64,000 nt of DNA from Tissierella creatinophila DSM 6911 (GTDB lineage Bacteria; Bacillota; Clostridia; Tissierellales; Tissierellaceae): the NCBI RefSeq assembly GCF_001940565.1, contig NZ_LTDM01000011.1, positions 1-64,000 on the forward strand, written 5' to 3'. The notes below the pieces were generated by a model, which was not told the origin of the DNA, made no database searches, and was given only the letters and a program-made list of their open reading frames with translations. Made by a program: the position numbers and the translations under genes. Below are positions 7,026 through 17,015 of the stretch, one piece after another. Positions within the stretch are counted from its first letter, which is position 1, and each line of letters starts with the position of its first letter.

Positions 7026-8813
7026 TTATTTTGTACTGACAGATATAGCAACAGAACCAATACCAGCATTCATTGCAACTATAGTCGATATCTCCATTAT
7101 ATATTCTGGTTCTTTTCCTATCAATTTTGTATAGTATTCCTTAAACTCATTTACTCTTTCATCTCTATTTGCATGGACAAGTGAGTATTTGTCAATGTTG
7201 CCCTTTTTCATTATTTCTTTTATCAAATCTTCAATTTTTCTTGTGTTTCCTTTTTCACTAAATGCTTTTCCTATTATTATACCATCTCCATTTTCATCAA
7301 TGGAGACTACTGGCTTTAAATTTACAATATTAGCTGCTATTGCTTGTGCCTTTCCTATACGTCCTGATTTTAGCATATATTTAAGAGTTGGTACACTTAC
7401 AAATATATCTGTCTTTTCTCTTGTATCTTTTACACTTTCTATAACTTCATCAAAACTTTTCCCGTTTGCTATTTCTTCAGCTGCCTTTAACACTACAAGC
7501 CCCTGCCCACCAGAGTTGAGCTTTGAATCTATAACTTCTATACTTGTTCCATCTTTTTTTAGGTTTTCACTAGCCTTTTTAAGAACTTCATAAGTTCCAC
7601 TCATTTTACTTGATACAGTTATTACTATTATAAATTTATAATGAGCTGATAGTTCTTTTAATATCTTTTCTGCTTCTTTTAAAGTAGGTTGGGAAGATGA
7701 AGGATAATTTTCTAGTTTATCCATAAGTTCATAAAAATGACTTGATGATATAGTAACTTTATCAAAATAGTTTGTATCTTCTATGATTATATTTAAAGGA
7801 AGTAGATGAATTTGGTGCTTGTCCATAAGCTCTTTAGGGAGATCTGCTATCGAGTCAGTTACAAGTGCTATTTCACTTTTCCTATCATATATGGATTCAT
7901 ATTGTCTTTTCATATCTTCTACTTTTTGAAAAATTGTATTTCCATAGTTGCGAATTTTAAAGAAAAGTTCTTCGGGTTTACTTGTATGGATGTGAATCCT
8001 AACTTTGTTTTTATTTCCTGCCAAGATTAAAGAATCTCCTAAATTATCTATTTCTTTTTTTATTTTTTTAATATCTAAATCTTTTCCTTGTAAAAGTGCT
8101 TCGCTGCAATATCTATAATTTAGATCGAAGTTCTCATGAACATGAACATTTGTTGCTTTAAAGTCTATTTTATCTATAAGGATCTTTAAATTTTGTATTT
8201 CACCAGTTTTAATAAAGTTTAAAAACCCTTCTATAAAGTGAACAAATCCCTTCGCTCCTGAATCTACTACATTTGCATCTCTCAATACTTTTAATTTTTC
8301 AGGTGTCTGGCTTAAACTCTTTAATGCTACTTTTAAAGAGTGTGTAAATAGTTCACTAAAGTCTTTTATAGTTCCTCCTAACAGACAAAGTGAGTTAGCC
8401 CAATCATTTATAACTGTTATCATAGTACCTTCTACAGGATTTGATATTGCATTATAAGCGTATTCTCCTGCTTTTTTTACAGAGTTTGCAAAATCCACTA
8501 CTTCAATATCGTCTTTATCTTCTAATTCCATATACATTCCATTTACAAATTGAGCAAATATGATTCCAGAGTTTCCTCTTGCACCTACAAGTGCTGCATC
8601 TGCAATTGATCCAAGGGTTTTTTTAGGAGAATTTTCTATATTTGCATTTTCTATAATAGCGTTCATAGTATACGCTAGATTGCTACCAGTATCTCCATCT
8701 GCTATTGGAAATACATTTATTCTGTTTAGTTCTAATTTTTGCTTTATAACTTCATTTGCTCCTGAAACAAATCCATAGTAAATATTTTCACCGTTTATTT
8801 GAGTAAATTTCAT
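7026..8813 (-). CDS. DAK2-DegV fusion, fatty-acid kinase FakA-FakB in one chain
   Basis: 595 residues. The N-terminus is a DAK2 kinase domain: DGDTG at 39-43 (Mg-ATP site) and GARGNSG at 77-83, as in FakA. A middle region to about residue 310 matches the extra FakA domain. The C-terminus from about 313 is a DegV domain (ALVTDSIADLP, SSSQPTLKEAE, SSKMSGTYE), the fold of FakB, which holds a fatty acid while FakA phosphorylates it. In Staphylococcus these are separate proteins. One chain implies that one DegV partner is permanently attached. It would feed acyl-phosphate into phospholipid synthesis. Good AGGGTGAT site. Probable operon with the following DUF1295 gene. Confidence 0.88.
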   Translation of the reverse strand: MKFTQINGENIYYGFVSGANEVIKQKLELNRINVFPIADGDTGSNLAYTMNAIIENANIENSPKKTLGSIADAALVGARGNSGIIFAQFVNGMYMELEDKDDIEVVDFANSVKKAGEYAYNAISNPVEGTMITVINDWANSLCLLGGTIKDFSELFTHSLKVALKSLSQTPEKLKVLRDANVVDSGAKGFVHFIEGFLNFIKTGEIQNLKILIDKIDFKATNVHVHENFDLNYRYCSEALLQGKDLDIKKIKKEIDNLGDSLILAGNKNKVRIHIHTSKPEELFFKIRNYGNTIFQKVEDMKRQYESIYDRKSEIALVTDSIADLPKELMDKHQIHLLPLNIIIEDTNYFDKVTISSSHFYELMDKLENYPSSSQPTLKEAEKILKELSAHYKFIIVITVSSKMSGTYEVLKKASENLKKDGTSIEVIDSKLNSGGQGLVVLKAAEEIANGKSFDEVIESVKDTREKTDIFVSVPTLKYMLKSGRIGKAQAIAANIVNLKPVVSIDENGDGIIIGKAFSEKGNTRKIEDLIKEIMKKGNIDKYSLVHANRDERVNEFKEYYTKLIGKEPEYIMEISTIVAMNAGIGSVAISVSTK

Positions 8814-8844
8814 AGCTTATCACCCTTCAAAATGGATTTTAAAT

Positions 8845-9246
8845 CTATTTGTCAATAAGTTTTATAATATAAAAACTTATCCCTGCAGTAAGTGCATTTA
8901 AAGTTGTGCCCCATATAATGTCTATTATAGTTATCTTTAAAGGCCAATCTTTTAATGTTGCTAAATTAGTCATATCATAAGTTGCATATGTCATAAATCC
9001 AAACAATGCTCCTATTGAAATTGCATAGATTATACTATCTTTTTTAAGTGCAGGATTTATTGCAAAGAATATTAATCCACCTATAAAAAGCGCATAAAAT
9101 ATTATAGCCGCAGTCCAATTTGTACTATCTGCCATAAGATGGCTTAGGTTTTCTTTATATAATTTTTTAGCTACAATACCTAACCAAACTATATCTATAG
9201 CAAAAAACACTAAAAAAGTTACTATATAATGTTTTATAATTTCCAT
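8845..9246 (-). CDS. DUF2177 family membrane protein
   Basis: 133-residue protein with four predicted spans. The N-terminal motif FFAIDIVWLGIVAKKLYKEN and the later GALFGFMTYATYDMTNLA and WGTTLNA segments are hallmarks of DUF2177. The function is not known. An AAAGGAGAT site precedes the ATG. A perfect 36-bp palindrome lies immediately upstream (9270-9305). The DAK2-DegV gene follows by 31 bases, so the four genes down to the dehydrogenase may be one unit. Confidence 0.88.
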   Translation of the reverse strand: MEIIKHYIVTFLVFFAIDIVWLGIVAKKLYKENLSHLMADSTNWTAAIIFYALFIGGLIFFAINPALKKDSIIYAISIGALFGFMTYATYDMTNLATLKDWPLKITIIDIIWGTTLNALTAGISFYIIKLIDK

Positions 9247-9269
9247 AGTTCTTATCTCCTTTCATTAAA

Positions 9270-9305
9270 AGTAAAATATGAAGATAATTATCTTCATATT
9301 TTACT
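9270..9305. repeat. Perfect 36-bp loop-free palindrome upstream of the DUF2177 gene
   Basis: Left arm 9270-9287, right arm 9288-9305, no mismatch and no spacer; the core is AAGATAATTATCTT. It ends five bases before the ribosome site of the DUF2177 gene. There is no U run on either side, and uvrA already has its own terminator at 9406-9451. An operator, or a 5' RNA hairpin masking translation, is more likely than a terminator. Confidence 0.7.
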
Positions 9306-9405
9306 GCCCCTTGCAATTAAAACTACCTTGTATATCTTTTGTTAAATTGTTTTGTGTTTATATGTCATTTTTACCCCTAATTTACGTTTTTAATTAAACA
9401 ATAAT

Positions 9406-9451
9406 AAAAACCACAAAAAACTTTAATATAACAAAGTTTTTTGTGGTTTTT
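9406..9451 (-). terminator. Terminator of uvrBA
   Basis: AAAAACCACAAAAAACTTT (9406-9424) pairs perfectly with 9433-9451 around an 8-base loop. It abuts the uvrA stop codon at 9452 and is T-rich on exit. Confidence 0.88.
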
Positions 9452-12286
9452 CTATCTTTTTTTACTATTTTCTAATACCTTTTTTAAAAACTTTCCTGTG
9501 TAAGAATTTTTATTTTTAGCTATTTCTTCTGGAGTTCCCATCGCAACAATGTCTCCTCCCTGATCTCCACCTTCAGGTCCTAAGTCTATTACGTAGTCGG
9601 CAGTTTTTATTACATCTAGATTGTGTTCTATAACTATAATGCTATTTCCACCTTCTACTAATTTATTTAAAACTTCTACTAATTTGTGAATATCTGCTGA
9701 ATGAAGTCCCGTTGTAGGTTCATCCAAGATATAGATAGTTTTACCAGTGGATCTCTTGGAGAGTTCAGTTGCAAGTTTTATCCTTTGGGCTTCTCCTCCT
9801 GAAAGCTCTGTTGAGGGTTGCCCTATCTTTATATAGGAGAGTCCAACATCAAATAGAGTCTGAAGTTTTCTCTTTATCTTTGGAATATTTTCAAAAAAAC
9901 TTAGTCCTTCTTCTACTGTCATATCTAATATATCTGCTATTGTCTTATCTTTATACTTTACTTGCAGAGTTTCTCTATTGTATCTCTTTCCATGACATAC
10001 TTCGCATGGAACATAGACATCAGGTAAAAAGTGCATTTCAACTTTTAGTATTCCATCACCCTTACAAGCTTCACATCTTCCGCCCTTCACATTGAAACTA
10101 AATCTTCCTTTTTTATACCCACGCATCTTAGACTCATTGGTCATTGCAAAAATGTCTCTTATATCATCAAATACACCAGTATAAGTTGCAGGATTAGATC
10201 GAGGAGTTCGTCCTATTGGACTTTGATCTATTGCTATTACTTTGTCTATATTTTCTAAGCCCTTTATCGCCTTATGGATTCCAGGTCTTACTTTAGCTCC
10301 ATTTACCTTTTGAGCTAATGATTTATATAAAATCTGATTTATAAGTGAACTCTTACCAGAACCTGATACTCCAGTTATAACGGTGAAAAGTCCTAGAGGA
10401 ATCTTTACATCTATATCTTTTAAATTATTTTCTTTTGCTCCTATTATCTCTATCCATTTTCCATTTGGGGTTTTTCGATCCAAAGGAACTTCTATTTCAA
10501 GCTTGTGTGAAAGATACTGTCCCGTTATAGAATTTGGATTAGCTTTTATATCTTCAACTGTTCCTTGAGCTACTATATATCCCCCATGAATCCCAGCACC
10601 TGGTCCAATATCTACTATGCAGTCGGCCTCATACATAGTATCTTCATCATGTTCTACAACTATAAGTGTGTTTCCAAGCTCGGTTAAGTTTCTTAGTGTT
10701 TTTAAAAGTTTTTCATTGTCTCTTTGATGAAGTCCAATGCTTGGCTCATCTAAAACATAGACCACTCCAACAAGACTTGAACCTATCTGCGTTGCAAGTC
10801 TTATCCTTTGACTCTCTCCACCGGATAGAGTTCCTGCCATCCTGGATAATGTAAGATAACCAAGTCCTACATCTTCTAAAAACCAAAGTCTTTCGTTTAT
10901 CTCTTTTAAGATCTGTTCTCCTATTATCTTTTCAGTTTGTGTAAGTTCTAATGTACTAAAAAACTCAATTGATTTTGTGATAGAAAGATTTGTAGTTTCT
11001 ATAATATTTAGTCCATCTATCCTTACAGATAAAACTTCTTTTTTAAGTCTATCTCCATGACATGTAGGACAAGGAGTTTCAGCCATAAAGGAGTCTATCT
11101 TACCCCTCATATAATCAGATGCAGTAGATCTATATCTTCTTTCAAGATTTGGGATTATGCCTTCAAAAGTCCCTCTAAAGTTTTTCATTCCTTCATATCT
11201 ACTATCAAATTTAAAGGAGATAACTCTATTTATACCGTAGAGAAGTTCATCTAAAAACTTTTTAGGTGCTTCTTTTAATGGTGTTTTCATACTAAAGCTG
11301 TTTTCTTCTGCTATAGCTTTAAATATTTCATAATAATAAGTTCCATCAGAGGAGCTTGAAAAAGGTGCTATACCTCCTTCATCTATACTTAAATCTCTAT
11401 TTGGTATTACAAGATCTGGATCTATCTCTTTGTAAAATCCAAGTCCATTACATGTCATACACATTCCAAATGGACTGTTAAAGGAAAATAGTCTTGGTTC
11501 TAGTTCTTCCATAGATATATTGCAATCTGGGCAGGAAAGTTTTTGACTAAACATTACTTTTTCTCCATCTATTATATCTACAAGTACCAGTCCTTCTCCT
11601 AGTTTTAGTGCTGTTTCTAGAGAATCACTAAGTCTTCCCTCTACTCCTTCTTTTACAATTATTCTATCAACTACTACCTCTATAGTATGTTTCTTGTTTT
11701 TTTCTAAGTTTATATCATCACTTATTTCAATAGCCTCTCCATCTATTATAAGACGCACAAAGCCTTCCTTTTTTATCGTTTCAAGCAGCTTTGTATGTTC
11801 TCCCTTTTTACCTCTAACTATAGGTGCTAGGATTTGGAGTCTAGTTCTATCAGGAAATTCCATAATTTTATCTACCATTTGGTCTACTGTTTGACTACTT
11901 ATCTCTTTACCACAGTTGTAACAATAAGGTGTTCCTATTCTTGCATAGAGTAGTCTTAAATAGTCATAGATTTCTGTAACAGTTCCAACTGTAGACCTTG
12001 GATTTTTACTAGTTGTCTTTTGGTCTATTGATATAGAAGGAGATAGTCCTTCTATATATTCTACATCTGGCTTATCCATCTGCCCTAAGAACTGTCTAGC
12101 ATAACTAGATAAACTCTCTACATATCTTCTCTGCCCCTCTGCATAAATTGTGTCAAAGGCAAGTGAAGACTTTCCTGATCCACTTAATCCTGTAAAAACT
12201 ATAAATTTATCTCGGGGGATTTCTAGACTCACATTTTTTAAATTGTTTTCTTTAGCACCTTTAATTATTATCTTATCTTTTAACAT
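9452..12286 (-). CDS. uvrA: Excinuclease ABC subunit A
   Basis: 944 residues, the standard UvrA length. It is the damage-scanning ATPase of nucleotide excision repair, which loads UvrB. Both ABC modules are complete: Walker [12 protein letters not shown] near residue 32 and [10 protein letters not shown] near 640; signatures [12 protein letters not shown] and [12 protein letters not shown]. Zinc modules are visible as CPDC...CMTC around 252-279 and CEAC...CEVC around 740-765. The ATG follows AGAGGTGA, 11 bases after uvrB, so translation is probably coupled. It shares the LexA-controlled promoter upstream of uvrB. Confidence 0.98.
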   Translation of the reverse strand: MLKDKIIIKGAKENNLKNVSLEIPRDKFIVFTGLSGSGKSSLAFDTIYAEGQRRYVESLSSYARQFLGQMDKPDVEYIEGLSPSISIDQKTTSKNPRSTVGTVTEIYDYLRLLYARIGTPYCYNCGKEISSQTVDQMVDKIMEFPDRTRLQILAPIVRGKKGEHTKLLETIKKEGFVRLIIDGEAIEISDDINLEKNKKHTIEVVVDRIIVKEGVEGRLSDSLETALKLGEGLVLVDIIDGEKVMFSQKLSCPDCNISMEELEPRLFSFNSPFGMCMTCNGLGFYKEIDPDLVIPNRDLSIDEGGIAPFSSSSDGTYYYEIFKAIAEENSFSMKTPLKEAPKKFLDELLYGINRVISFKFDSRYEGMKNFRGTFEGIIPNLERRYRSTASDYMRGKIDSFMAETPCPTCHGDRLKKEVLSVRIDGLNIIETTNLSITKSIEFFSTLELTQTEKIIGEQILKEINERLWFLEDVGLGYLTLSRMAGTLSGGESQRIRLATQIGSSLVGVVYVLDEPSIGLHQRDNEKLLKTLRNLTELGNTLIVVEHDEDTMYEADCIVDIGPGAGIHGGYIVAQGTVEDIKANPNSITGQYLSHKLEIEVPLDRKTPNGKWIEIIGAKENNLKDIDVKIPLGLFTVITGVSGSGKSSLINQILYKSLAQKVNGAKVRPGIHKAIKGLENIDKVIAIDQSPIGRTPRSNPATYTGVFDDIRDIFAMTNESKMRGYKKGRFSFNVKGGRCEACKGDGILKVEMHFLPDVYVPCEVCHGKRYNRETLQVKYKDKTIADILDMTVEEGLSFFENIPKIKRKLQTLFDVGLSYIKIGQPSTELSGGEAQRIKLATELSKRSTGKTIYILDEPTTGLHSADIHKLVEVLNKLVEGGNSIIVIEHNLDVIKTADYVIDLGPEGGDQGGDIVAMGTPEEIAKNKNSYTGKFLKKVLENSKKR

Positions 12287-12296
12287 TTTTTCACCT

Positions 12297-14258
12297 CTAT
12301 AACATCTTCTTAAGTTCTATCATCTTATCCCTTATTTCAGCTGCTTTTTCAAAGTCTAGTTCTTCAGCTGCTTTCATCATAGCCCCTTCTAGTCCTATTA
12401 TCATAGACTCTATCTCATCTTTTGAAAAACTATCATTATATTCTATCTTTTCTTCTGCCACGATAGTTGCCTCTATTACATCTCTTATAGCTTTATTTAT
12501 AGTAGTAGGAGTTATATTGTGTTCTTTGTTATATTCATTTTGAATTTCTCTTCTTCTTTCAGTTTCCGATATTGCCTTTTGCATAGAGTTGGTGATTCTA
12601 TCTGCATACATTATTACTCTACCATTTACATTTCTTGCAGCCCTTCCTACTGTCTGAATAAGTGAAGTCTCCGAACGAAGGAACCCTTCTTTATCAGCAT
12701 CAAGTATAGCTATAAGGGATACTTCGGGAAGGTCAAGACCTTCTCTTAAAAGGTTTATTCCTATTATTACATCATATTTACCAAGGCGTAAATCCCTTAT
12801 TATCTCCATTCTCTCCATAGTAACTACATCAGAATGAAGATAGTTTACCTTTATACCTATCTCTTTAAAGTATTTTGTTAAATCTTCTGCCATCTTCTTA
12901 GTGAGAGTTGTAACAAGAGTTCTTTCATTGTTTTCTATAGTCTTTCTTATCTCTTCTACAAGATCATCTACTTGGTGGTTTATAGGTCTTATATCTATAA
13001 TAGGGTCAAGAAGCCCAGTAGGTCTTATAATCTGTTCTACTGTCCTTTGTGTGTGAGCTAATTCATATTTTCCAGGTGTTGCTGATACATAGAGTATTTG
13101 ATTTACAAGTCCTTCAAATTCTGTAAACTTTAAAGGTCTATTGTCCAGTGCTGATGGCAGTCTAAAACCATATTCTACCAGATTCATCTTTCTTGATCTA
13201 TCGCCTTCATACATTGCACCTATTTGAGGAATTGTAACATGTGATTCATCAGTTATTATTAAGAAATCCTCTGGAAAATAGTCTATTAATGTATAGGGTT
13301 TGCTTCCAGCTGCTCTTCCACTTAAATGCCTTGAATAGTTTTCAATCCCTGAACAAAATCCCATCTCTTCAAGCATTTCCATATCATATCTAGTTCTTTG
13401 TTCAAGTCTTTGAGCTTCTACAAGTTTATCTTTATCCCTTAACTCTTTTAGTCTCTCTTCTAGTTCTTCTTCAATAGTTATAAGTGCTCTCTTTACTTTA
13501 TCTTCTGTTGTTGCATAGTGGGAGGCGGGGAAAATTGCCACATGATTTCTATATCCTATTACCTCTCCTGTTAAATGATTTACTTCAACAATTCTTTCTA
13601 TTTCATCTCCAAAGAATTCTATTCTAACTGTGTTTTCACTAGAGGAAGCAGGAAATATTTCAAGTACGTCTCCTCGAACTCTAAATGTACCTGCTACAAA
13701 GTTTATATCATTTCTCATATATTGAATTTCTATAAGTTTTTTCATGACTTCATCTCTATCTTTTATCATTCCTGGTCTTAAAGATACCATTAGATTTTTA
13801 TAATCTATAGGGTCTCCTAATCCATAGATGCAAGAAACAGAAGCTACTACTATTACATCACGCCTTTCAAATAAAGCGGCAGTAGCTGAGTGACGAAGCT
13901 TATTTATCTCATCATTTACAGATGAGTCTTTGGCTATATAAGTGTCGGTATGTGCTACATATGCTTCTGGCTGATAGTAATCATAAAAACTTACAAAATA
14001 TTCTACCGCACTATCTGGGAAGAATTCTTTAAATTCACTTGCAAGTTGATATGCAAGAGTCTTGTTGTGAGCTATGACCAAAGTAGGCTTTTGAGTTCTT
14101 TCAATTATATTTGCCATAGTAAAGGTCTTTCCAGAGCCTGTAACTCCAAGAAGAGTCTGGTGCTTTAAATTATTATTTATTCCATCGACTAGTTTTTCTA
14201 TTGCTTCAGGTTGATCTCCTGTTGGTTTAAAGTTTGAACTTATCTTAAATTTATTCAT
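12297..14258 (-). CDS. uvrB: Excinuclease ABC subunit B
   Basis: 653 residues. It is the DNA-helicase-like subunit of nucleotide excision repair that verifies damage and recruits UvrC. Helicase motif I is [12 protein letters not shown] (near 40-50), the damage-probing beta-hairpin is around [11 protein letters not shown], motif II is DESHVT, and motif VI is QTVGRAARN. The C-terminal UVR motif ([13 protein letters not shown]) that contacts UvrC is intact. uvrB precedes uvrA as in Bacillus. A LexA box and sigma-A promoter lie directly upstream. Confidence 0.98.
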   Translation of the reverse strand: MNKFKISSNFKPTGDQPEAIEKLVDGINNNLKHQTLLGVTGSGKTFTMANIIERTQKPTLVIAHNKTLAYQLASEFKEFFPDSAVEYFVSFYDYYQPEAYVAHTDTYIAKDSSVNDEINKLRHSATAALFERRDVIVVASVSCIYGLGDPIDYKNLMVSLRPGMIKDRDEVMKKLIEIQYMRNDINFVAGTFRVRGDVLEIFPASSSENTVRIEFFGDEIERIVEVNHLTGEVIGYRNHVAIFPASHYATTEDKVKRALITIEEELEERLKELRDKDKLVEAQRLEQRTRYDMEMLEEMGFCSGIENYSRHLSGRAAGSKPYTLIDYFPEDFLIITDESHVTIPQIGAMYEGDRSRKMNLVEYGFRLPSALDNRPLKFTEFEGLVNQILYVSATPGKYELAHTQRTVEQIIRPTGLLDPIIDIRPINHQVDDLVEEIRKTIENNERTLVTTLTKKMAEDLTKYFKEIGIKVNYLHSDVVTMERMEIIRDLRLGKYDVIIGINLLREGLDLPEVSLIAILDADKEGFLRSETSLIQTVGRAARNVNGRVIMYADRITNSMQKAISETERRREIQNEYNKEHNITPTTINKAIRDVIEATIVAEEKIEYNDSFSKDEIESMIIGLEGAMMKAAEELDFEKAAEIRDKMIELKKML

Positions 14259-14273
14259 AATTTCACCTCATTT

Positions 14274-14285
14274 GAACATTTGTTC
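14274..14285 (-). promoter_or_regulatory. LexA (DinR) box of uvrBA
   Basis: GAACATTTGTTC is an exact GAAC-N4-GTTC dyad, the core of the Bacillus/Clostridium LexA box. It sits just downstream of the -10 element, between the transcription start and the uvrB ribosome site, where repressor would block RNA polymerase. Confidence 0.85.
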
Positions 14286-14293
14286 ATTATTAT

Positions 14294-14321
14294 ATTATAT
14301 AGTATCTTTCATAAAAGTCAA
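14294..14321 (-). promoter_or_regulatory. Sigma-A promoter of uvrBA
   Basis: On the minus strand TTGACT (14321-14316), a 16-base spacer, then TATAAT (14299-14294). The LexA box begins 8 bases further downstream. Confidence 0.8.
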
Positions 14322-14386
14322 AATAAATATTTATTCCTTGAGAAAACCTTCAATTTATTATAAAATAGATTAAGGAGTGTGATTTT

Positions 14387-15967
14387 ATGAAACGTTTTTT
14401 ACTTATTATTATGATGTTACTTATTATATCAGTTTTTACAGCTTGTAACTCTCAGGAGGTAAGTCCTCTCTTATATAAAGATAATCCTAGTGGTAGAGTT
14501 ATTTCTCATAGTGATGATGTCACCAAATTAAAGTATACTATAGATAAGATTACCCTATCTAAAAGTTATCAATCTATAGATCCAGGTGTAGAAGTTATAA
14601 CAAATGGATTAGATGCTACTATTCTCTTATCTCTTGGAATAGTGGAATCATCTGGAATAGAAATAGAAAAAATAGAAAAAGATCATAGTAATATAAATAT
14701 TTATGTCCAAAATGAAAATAAAGATACAAACCCAGAAATAGTTGTTCCTCAAGCTCTAATACATTTCGATGATTTAACCCCCAATGATATTGAAACTTTA
14801 AACTTTAATATTATAAATCAAAATTATAGTCCTATCAAGGTAAATATTGATATTGGAGAAGCGATAAGTAAAATCGAATCATCTTTAAAGATTTCTGCCT
14901 CTACTTTTCCCGATATAAGTATTGATAGAAAAAATGATAATCTCTTTTTAAATTTAAACTTTATAAATGTAGTAGATTTAGAAAACAAAGAAAATCCTAT
15001 AATAAATTTAAATGTACTTATTGATCTTACAGATGCTAAAATCGTTAAATCTTCTAAGAGCACTGTTTCATCTTTAATAGATGAGGGAATTATACTAGAA
15101 TATGTACCCAATAAATATATATTGTATATAAAAGAAGAAACTATTAAAGAGGATATTAATACAGATTTATGGATTTATGATATACAAAAAGAAAGTAAAG
15201 AAAAGATATATTCTACAAAGAATAAGATAAAATCTTTAAAGTTTAATGAAGATGAAGACAAAGCATTTTTAATAGAATCCTCTTTAGAATACAATCAACT
15301 CTATATTCTAGAAATTAAAGATTTAAAAATGTATAAGGCTAATATAGATAAGGAAATAAACCCTTTTATAGGAACCTGGAAAAACAATGAAACAATAGTT
15401 TTAGTGGGTAAAAATGATACTATTTGTGGAGTCTACGATTTGAATATATCTTCTAACAATTTAAATTATATAACATCTATTGATAAAGAAATAAAAGAAA
15501 TCGACTATTTAAATGATTACTTTCTCTTTTCTGTAGAAATTGATAATTTAAAAGAAATATATATAACAAAAAACTTTATAGATAATTTGTTTATAGATAA
15601 AGGTAGTAATCCTTTATTTGTAAATAATAATACTATAGGATATTTAAAAAATGACCCATTGAAAAATAAAAACTTGTTATGGTTTTATGATATAGAAGAT
15701 AAATCTACAAATTTTCATTCTGAAATGGATGTGCAGGCGTTTTTAAAGTGGAAAGACAATTTGGGAATTATAGAAAAAAGTCAAATTGGTTCTGATAATC
15801 CGCTTCATATTTATAATCTTGATAAAAAAGAAATGAAATTTGTAACTTCGGTAAGAAGTGATAAGATATTTTTAAATTCAGATAAAAATATTCTATATAT
15901 AAATTCTTATATGAATATAAAAGAAAATAAAACTAAAGTTATATCTTTTATAAATTTAAAGCCTTAA
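14387..15967 (+). CDS. Lipoprotein with beta-propeller-like C-terminus
   Basis: 526 residues with a lipoprotein signal ending ISVFTAC (lipid Cys at 20). The N-terminal half is a mixed alpha/beta region of unknown family with two similar halves. The C-terminal half (from about 250) contains spaced repeats such as TDLWIYDIQKESKEKIYS, AFLIESSLEYNQLYILEIKD and LLWFYDIEDKST, typical of TolB/WD40-like propeller blades. It is probably anchored to the outer face of the membrane. Monocistronic, with its own AAGGAG site and a strong terminator. No function can be assigned; low-complexity N-rich composition is in line with the neighbours. Confidence 0.75.
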   Translation: MKRFLLIIMMLLIISVFTACNSQEVSPLLYKDNPSGRVISHSDDVTKLKYTIDKITLSKSYQSIDPGVEVITNGLDATILLSLGIVESSGIEIEKIEKDHSNINIYVQNENKDTNPEIVVPQALIHFDDLTPNDIETLNFNIINQNYSPIKVNIDIGEAISKIESSLKISASTFPDISIDRKNDNLFLNLNFINVVDLENKENPIINLNVLIDLTDAKIVKSSKSTVSSLIDEGIILEYVPNKYILYIKEETIKEDINTDLWIYDIQKESKEKIYSTKNKIKSLKFNEDEDKAFLIESSLEYNQLYILEIKDLKMYKANIDKEINPFIGTWKNNETIVLVGKNDTICGVYDLNISSNNLNYITSIDKEIKEIDYLNDYFLFSVEIDNLKEIYITKNFIDNLFIDKGSNPLFVNNNTIGYLKNDPLKNKNLLWFYDIEDKSTNFHSEMDVQAFLKWKDNLGIIEKSQIGSDNPLHIYNLDKKEMKFVTSVRSDKIFLNSDKNILYINSYMNIKENKTKVISFINLKP

Positions 15968-16010
15968 AAAAGCCCCTTTAGGAAATTTTTATTCCTAAAG
16001 GGGCTTTTTT
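15966..16010. terminator. Bidirectional terminator between convergent genes
   Basis: AAAAAAGCCCCTTTAGGAA (15966-15984) pairs with 15992-16010 around a short loop, T-rich on both exits. The stop codon of the minus-strand PDZ gene (15978-15980) is inside the stem. Confidence 0.92.
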
Positions 16011-16988
16011 CCCTATATATCTCTTTTTTATAAGTCCTCTTTTATGGTTAAAGTATTCTATTTTAACTCTATTAAAATCTTTATAAGACAAATCTATAAA
16101 GTCTCTCTTATCTCGTAACTGGAGATGATTTACCTTTAATATTACATCACCTCTTTTAATCCCAAGCTTTCTTCCAATCCCTATATAGCTTACATCTGTT
16201 ACATTTACACCTTTTATAATCATTTTTTTACTATTTAAATTTCTCTTTTCTCTATGTTTATTTATAAATATTATAAACTCATGTCCTATGAGCGAAAACA
16301 TAGGAGGGATAAATTTATAGGGGCTTATCATCGTTATAATAAAGAGAAATGAACTATATAAAAATAAATAGATAGCTGTTTCTAAAGATTTTTTCTTAGG
16401 TGATCTTCCAATTGTAAAATCTCCATAACTTACAATTGCAAAGAGTAAAAATGGTTTTATCATTGTATCTCCTATAAATATTACAAAAGGTATAGGCCAA
16501 AACCTATTGAATTCATAGCCATCTTTTATTTGTCCTTTTATATTAAATATATTAAACATCTTTTGACTGTTTCCGTTTATTAAGATTAAAAGACCTTCTA
16601 TAGCATGGAGTAGGGATATAACTATCATTAATTCATAGATATCTATCTCTGGATAATGAAAGATTAAGCTTATAAGGGAGAGAATACTTCCACCATAGGA
16701 AAAACAAATAAATCTTGAATCCATCATAGATAGCACTAGTGAAATAGATAGAATATAGATATATTGTAATGGAAGAATATATATTCTAAGATATATTAAA
16801 ACAACAGTTGCTATAGCCCCTCCAATTATCCCATAAAAAATGGAGACAATAGTAGATTTTATAGGTTTTTCAACTCTTTTATAGTACTGAAAATATATTA
16901 TTAAAGCTATTAGTATAAAAAAAGGAGATACTAATCCTTTAACGATATCAAGTATAGTAAATAAAACTATTTGATATAGCCCGTACAT
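15978..16988 (-). CDS. PDZ-domain polytopic membrane protein, MinJ-like
   Basis: 336 residues. About seven to eight hydrophobic segments span residues 1-225, followed by a cytoplasmic PDZ domain at about 245-330 (GIGRKLGIKRGDVILKVN). In Bacillus subtilis the order ftsE-ftsX-ctpB-minJ is found; here the same order appears with an extra M23 peptidase, so this gene sits in the MinJ position. MinJ links DivIVA to MinD in division-site selection. The assignment rests on architecture and synteny, not on detailed sequence match. It follows the S41 protease by 27 bases and should share its transcript. Confidence 0.7.
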   Translation of the reverse strand: MYGLYQIVLFTILDIVKGLVSPFFILIALIIYFQYYKRVEKPIKSTIVSIFYGIIGGAIATVVLIYLRIYILPLQYIYILSISLVLSMMDSRFICFSYGGSILSLISLIFHYPEIDIYELMIVISLLHAIEGLLILINGNSQKMFNIFNIKGQIKDGYEFNRFWPIPFVIFIGDTMIKPFLLFAIVSYGDFTIGRSPKKKSLETAIYLFLYSSFLFIITMISPYKFIPPMFSLIGHEFIIFINKHREKRNLNSKKMIIKGVNVTDVSYIGIGRKLGIKRGDVILKVNHLQLRDKRDFIDLSYKDFNRVKIEYFNHKRGLIKKRYIGKKAPLGIKIS

Positions 16989-17015
16989 GTTAGTATCCCC
17001 TTTTTTATATTTTCT

